A stretch of DNA of 36,041 bases, taken from the NCBI GenBank assembly GCA_963606545.1, contig CAVCYP010000017.1:1-36041 (forward strand). The letters are read 5' to 3'. How positions within the stretch are numbered: the first letter of the stretch is position 1; each line of letters opens with the position of its first letter. This document shows positions 32,880 through 36,041 of this stretch, piece by piece. The notes beneath the pieces are model-generated. The model was not told the DNA's origin. It worked only from the letters and a program-made list of their open reading frames with translations, and searched no databases. The DNA comes from UBA9732 sp963606545. Its GTDB lineage: Bacteria > Spirochaetota > Spirochaetia > Sphaerochaetales > Sphaerochaetaceae. A program made the translations under genes and the position numbers.

Positions 32880-34834
32880 TTCAGTATGCTAAAGTTTTAG
32901 TTCCAGTTCCCCTTAAACAGGACTTTCTCTATAGCTTTGATGATGAAAAAGTAGCGGTAATTCCAGGCATTAGAGTTCTGGTTCCTTTTGGCAGCAGAAA
33001 AGTCCAAGCCTATGTAATTGATGTCCTAAAAGATAAACCTGAATGTAATTTTGAGCTCAAACCTGTAATTAAGGCCATTGATAAAGAACCTTTGTTTGAT
33101 AAAAGGGAGTATGAACTTGCCCTTTGGATGGAGCGTTTTTACTTCTCCAGCCGTGGGGAAATTCTTGATGTAATGATACCTGGAGGTAAGCGAGATTCCA
33201 CCCATGGTGCCCTTGATTTTGGTGAGCCAGTTCTCAAGCCAGATGTTCAGCTTACAGACGAACAAGAGAAGGCAATTAAGACGGTAATGGAAGGAACTGG
33301 AAGTCTTTTCTACCTCTTTGGTATTACCGGCTCAGGAAAGACGGAAGTCTTCTTAAGATGTGCAGAACAGGTCATAGCTCAGGGGGGACAGGTGATTTAT
33401 CTAGTTCCAGAAATAACTCTGACCCATCAACTGGCAATTCAGGTGATGAACCGCTTTAAAAACAACGTTGCAATTCTACATTCAGGTCTAACCGACTCTC
33501 AGCGCATAGCTCAGTGGCGCAAAATTAAAAGAGGAGAAGTCTCGCTTGTAATTGGCGCAAGAAGTGCTGTCTTTGCTCCGTTTGAAAAGCTCAAAATGAT
33601 CATCATAGATGAAGAACATGAGAACTCCTACAAAAGCGGAAATGACCCTCGCTATCATGCACGCCAAGTGGCTCAAAAACGCATAGCGGACTGTAACGGC
33701 AAGCTTCTCATGGGAAGTGCAACCCCAAGCCTTGAGGCGTGGCAACTCATGAAAGACCCAGCAAAGATGACCCGCATCAATCTGACAAAAAGAGTAGGCG
33801 GAGGCTCAATTCCTAAGGTAGAAATTGCCGATATGTCCAAAGAAGAGGGCATCTTTGGCAAGGTACTCCAAGAAGAAATGACTAGAACCCTTGCCAGTGG
33901 CAAACAGGTAATCCTCTTTCTCAACCGCCGTGGTTATAGCTATTATTTTCACTGCAAGAGCTGCGGTTTTGAACTCAAATGCCCTCATTGTGATGTAGCC
34001 ATGACCTATCACAGACGGCTTGGTCTTCTTCAGTGTCACTACTGCGGTTACAGCCAAAAACCAATCAAAGTTTGCCCAGAATGTGGCTCTCTAGATGTCC
34101 TGTACTCCGGCTTTGGCACAGAGCAGGTGGAGCAGGAAATTGAGCGCCTTTTTCCCCAATACAGAGCAGCGCGGCTAGACACGGACACCGTAGCCAAAGA
34201 CCGCAAAATCATCCAAAAAACTCTGGACGAATTCCGAGAAGGCAAAATCAACATCCTTATTGGCACCCAAATGGTAGCCAAAGGTCTGAACTTCCCCAAC
34301 GTACAGCTGGTAGGAATTGTTCTAGCAGACAGCGGCCTTCTCATTCCTGACTTCAGGGCAGAAGAACGCACCTTTGACCTTTTAGTCCAGGTAGCTGGTC
34401 GCTCTGGTCGTGCAGATACCTCCGGTCGCGTTGTAGTGCAGACCCGCATGAAGGACAACCCCGCCATAGTCCTGGCCTCTAAGAGCCAAGTTGAAGAGTT
34501 CTTTGACAACGAGCTCGATACCCGCAAACTCCTAGGCTTTCCTCCCTTCTCGCGCATGATAAACCTAGTCATCCGCTCCCCAAAAGCAGACGCCGCCCGC
34601 ACCTTTGCCAACGAGCTTGCCAACCGCCTGCGCCAAGTAGCCACCAACACCCAAATCTACGGCGCCAACGAATGCCCCATAGAGAAAATCCGCGCCAACT
34701 ATCGCTTCCAGGTCCTTCTCAAAACCACGCGCCCCGCGGACATGTTCCATTCCCTCAGCTTGGCCCTTTCCGGCCTCAAAACCCCCTTTGGCGTCACCTT
34801 GGAAATAGACGTAGACCCCACAGACCTCCTCTAA
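32876..34834 (+). CDS. priA: Primosomal helicase PriA
   Basis: 652 residues. It restarts stalled forks by loading the replisome. The N-terminal DNA-binding domain (about 1-100, VLVPVPLKQDFLYSF) is followed by helicase motif I GITGSGKTE (149-157), DEEH (245-248), GSATPS, the zinc-binding insert with eight cysteines in four pairs (CKSC, CPHC, CHYC, CPEC) and late motifs GTQMVAKGLNFPNV and QVAGRSGRADTSG. All are intact. It is somewhat shorter than the 730-residue E. coli protein, mostly at the N-terminus. It overlaps the glycosylase gene by four bases. GC content rises noticeably in its last 350 bases. Confidence 0.97.
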   Translation: MIQYAKVLVPVPLKQDFLYSFDDEKVAVIPGIRVLVPFGSRKVQAYVIDVLKDKPECNFELKPVIKAIDKEPLFDKREYELALWMERFYFSSRGEILDVMIPGGKRDSTHGALDFGEPVLKPDVQLTDEQEKAIKTVMEGTGSLFYLFGITGSGKTEVFLRCAEQVIAQGGQVIYLVPEITLTHQLAIQVMNRFKNNVAILHSGLTDSQRIAQWRKIKRGEVSLVIGARSAVFAPFEKLKMIIIDEEHENSYKSGNDPRYHARQVAQKRIADCNGKLLMGSATPSLEAWQLMKDPAKMTRINLTKRVGGGSIPKVEIADMSKEEGIFGKVLQEEMTRTLASGKQVILFLNRRGYSYYFHCKSCGFELKCPHCDVAMTYHRRLGLLQCHYCGYSQKPIKVCPECGSLDVLYSGFGTEQVEQEIERLFPQYRAARLDTDTVAKDRKIIQKTLDEFREGKINILIGTQMVAKGLNFPNVQLVGIVLADSGLLIPDFRAEERTFDLLVQVAGRSGRADTSGRVVVQTRMKDNPAIVLASKSQVEEFFDNELDTRKLLGFPPFSRMINLVIRSPKADAARTFANELANRLRQVATNTQIYGANECPIEKIRANYRFQVLLKTTRPADMFHSLSLALSGLKTPFGVTLEIDVDPTDLL

Positions 34835-34869
34835 CTTTAACCACTCTAACCCGATACCCCTTCATGTGC

Positions 34870-34875
34870 TATAAT
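34870..34875 (+). promoter_or_regulatory. -10 box for the macro-domain gene
   Basis: Perfect TATAAT, 17 bases before the ATG at 34893, with AGAGGA lying between. No convincing -35. The gap to priA is only 58 bp. Confidence 0.5.
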
Positions 34876-34892
34876 ACCCAAAAGAGGATTTT

Positions 34893-35981
34893 ATGCCGTT
34901 TAAAATAGTCAGAGCCGATATCACAGAACTAAATGTTGATGCAATAGTTAATCCCTCCAACAAACAGCTTCTTCCAACAGGAGGTCTTAACTTTGTCATT
35001 ACCAAGAAAGCAGGCAGCGCCTTAGAAGCAGCCTGTAAGGCACTAAGTCCCTGCCAAGAAGGTCAGATCAAAGTAACAAACGGTTACAAACTCCCCTGTA
35101 AATACATTTTTCACACAGCAGGACCCGTTTGGAAAGACGGAAACCACAATGAAGGAGAACTACTAGCCTCCTGCTACAGAAATGCACTAAAAAAAGCTCA
35201 AGAGATGAACCTTGAATCCATAGCATTTCCCTTGATAGCAACGGGCAACAACCTCTTTCCTAAAGATTTAGCCCTTAGTGTAGCCACCAATGAAATAGCT
35301 AACTTTATATTAAAGAATGACTTAACCGTCTATCTTGTTGTATTCGATAAAGCCTCCTATCAAATCTCTACCCAAAGATTTGATGCCGTTGCAGCCTACA
35401 TTGATGACAATTATGCAGAGAGCGTTAAAGAAAATCGGTCTCGCAATCGGTCTCGCAGAAGGCTAAGCTGGGTGGAGGAGCTAGAAGAGAAGGAGGAGCT
35501 TGAAGCGCCTACTGTGTTGAAAGCGCCTACTTTGGACGACGAGCTCGCGGTTCAAGACCCCCAGCTGGACGTCTGCTATGAGCCAATGCGCCTGCTTCAG
35601 GAAAAGAGCGCTAAGAGCCTGGATGAGCTACTTTCTCAGCTTGACGAGAGCTTCTCGGACATGCTGCTGAGAAAAATTCACGAGCGCCACATGACGGCCG
35701 TAGAGTGCTACAAAAGGGCCAACATAGACAAAAAGCTCTTCTCTAAAATCCAATCCAATCGCTATTACCACCCCAAAAAGACCACCGTCCTTGCCTTCGC
35801 CATTGCCCTACAGCTCTCCCTTGAAGAGACGTCTGAAATGCTCCAGAAAGCCGGCTTTGCCCTTTCGCGCTCCAATAAAGCCGATATCATTGTCCAATAC
35901 TACCTGCAAAATCAGAACTACAATATCTTTGAAATCAACGAGACCTTGTTTGCCTTTGATCAGCAGCTAATTGGTGGCTAA
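34893..35981 (+). CDS. Macro-domain protein with C-terminal HTH-like helical domain
   Basis: 362 residues. Residues 1 to about 165 are a macro domain (ADP-ribose binding or hydrolysis): FKIVRADITELNVDAIVNPS, YIFHTAGPVW, SIAFPLIATGNNLFPKD. The loop that usually reads GGGVDGAIHRAAG here reads TGGLNFVITKKAG, so the usual Asp and His-type residues are replaced. A charged Arg/Glu-rich linker (about 175-225) leads to a helical domain of about 120 residues (SFSDMLLRKIHERHMTAVEC, NIDKKLFSKIQSNRYYHPKK, FAIALQLSLEETSEMLQKAG) resembling a lambda-type HTH. AGAGGA stands before the ATG. As I recall, similar fusions occur in gut Firmicutes. The role could be reversal of ADP-ribosylation plus nucleic-acid or protein binding; this is inference. 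Confidence 0.85.
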   Translation: MPFKIVRADITELNVDAIVNPSNKQLLPTGGLNFVITKKAGSALEAACKALSPCQEGQIKVTNGYKLPCKYIFHTAGPVWKDGNHNEGELLASCYRNALKKAQEMNLESIAFPLIATGNNLFPKDLALSVATNEIANFILKNDLTVYLVVFDKASYQISTQRFDAVAAYIDDNYAESVKENRSRNRSRRRLSWVEELEEKEELEAPTVLKAPTLDDELAVQDPQLDVCYEPMRLLQEKSAKSLDELLSQLDESFSDMLLRKIHERHMTAVECYKRANIDKKLFSKIQSNRYYHPKKTTVLAFAIALQLSLEETSEMLQKAGFALSRSNKADIIVQYYLQNQNYNIFEINETLFAFDQQLIGG

Positions 35982-35993
35982 AAGTACCTCTGT

Positions 35994-36041
35994 TAAAAAA
36001 TCGATTTGCTAAAAAGTCGCTTTGATGAAAAGTCGCTTTGA
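35994..36041 (+). repeat. Three 16-bp tandem units at the window edge
   Basis: TAAAAAATCGATTTGC, TAAAAAGTCGCTTTGA and TGAAAAGTCGCTTTGA follow one another without spacers, starting 12 bases after the macro gene. The third ends at the last base, so the array may continue outside. The last two differ at one position. Confidence 0.8.

Overview
The window looks like a chromosomal segment of a host-associated spirochaete (Treponema/Sphaerochaeta-like). This is an inference. It rests on the many predicted lipoproteins with loose lipoboxes (LVSC, LASC, LVAC, LTGC), outer-membrane-type small proteins, a long PRPP synthetase variant, and a block cdaA-ybbR-acpS-truA-udg-priA. Base composition is moderately AT-rich. 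I saw no rRNA, tRNA, transposase, integrase, phage gene or cas gene. No stretch longer than 300 bases lacks a gene; the longest gaps are about 200 bases (6148-6347) and about 163 bases (13458-13620).

Layout. (1) 1-5028, minus strand: an alpha-glucan locus with a type I pullulanase, a multidomain lipoprotein resembling SusE/SusF starch-binding proteins, and a maltose-type solute-binding protein cut by the window edge. (2) 5155-6147: a lamin-tail-like lipoprotein divergent from the pullulanase. (3) 6190-8802: a promoter, a structured leader, PRPP synthetase and a PLP aminotransferase. (4) 8807-12048: a lone NusG paralogue, a very acidic Glu/Pro-repeat protein and a HAD phosphatase. (5) 12051-13617: a self-contained AAA_14/DUF4143 ATPase module bounded by near-identical 37/38-bp direct repeats, with three 11-bp iterons spaced exactly 33 bp upstream of its gene. 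(6) 13621-14663: a short asparaginase-domain protein and a membrane protein. (7) 14825-18247: a lipoprotein, a beta-barrel-like protein and a lipoprotein with membrane segments. (8) 18255-21721: a heterodimeric ABC exporter. (9) 21813-27991: a coupled operon of peptidase T, a small exported protein, an LPP20/FlgT-like lipoprotein and an M16C metallopeptidase. (10) 28048-34834: a long co-directional housekeeping run (glpK, cdaA, ybbR, acpS, truA, family 4 udg, priA). (11) 34893-35981: a macro-domain protein with a C-terminal HTH-like helical domain, followed by 16-bp tandem repeats running into the window edge.

The strongest candidates for something undescribed are the repeat-bounded ATPase module with its 33-bp-phased iterons, the multi-helix leader of the PRPP synthetase gene, the macro-HTH fusion with an altered ADP-ribose loop, and a set of four genes without a Shine-Dalgarno sequence whose best -10 box lies only 5-11 nt before the start codon, suggesting leaderless transcripts. 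All functional assignments come from reading motifs; no database search was run.
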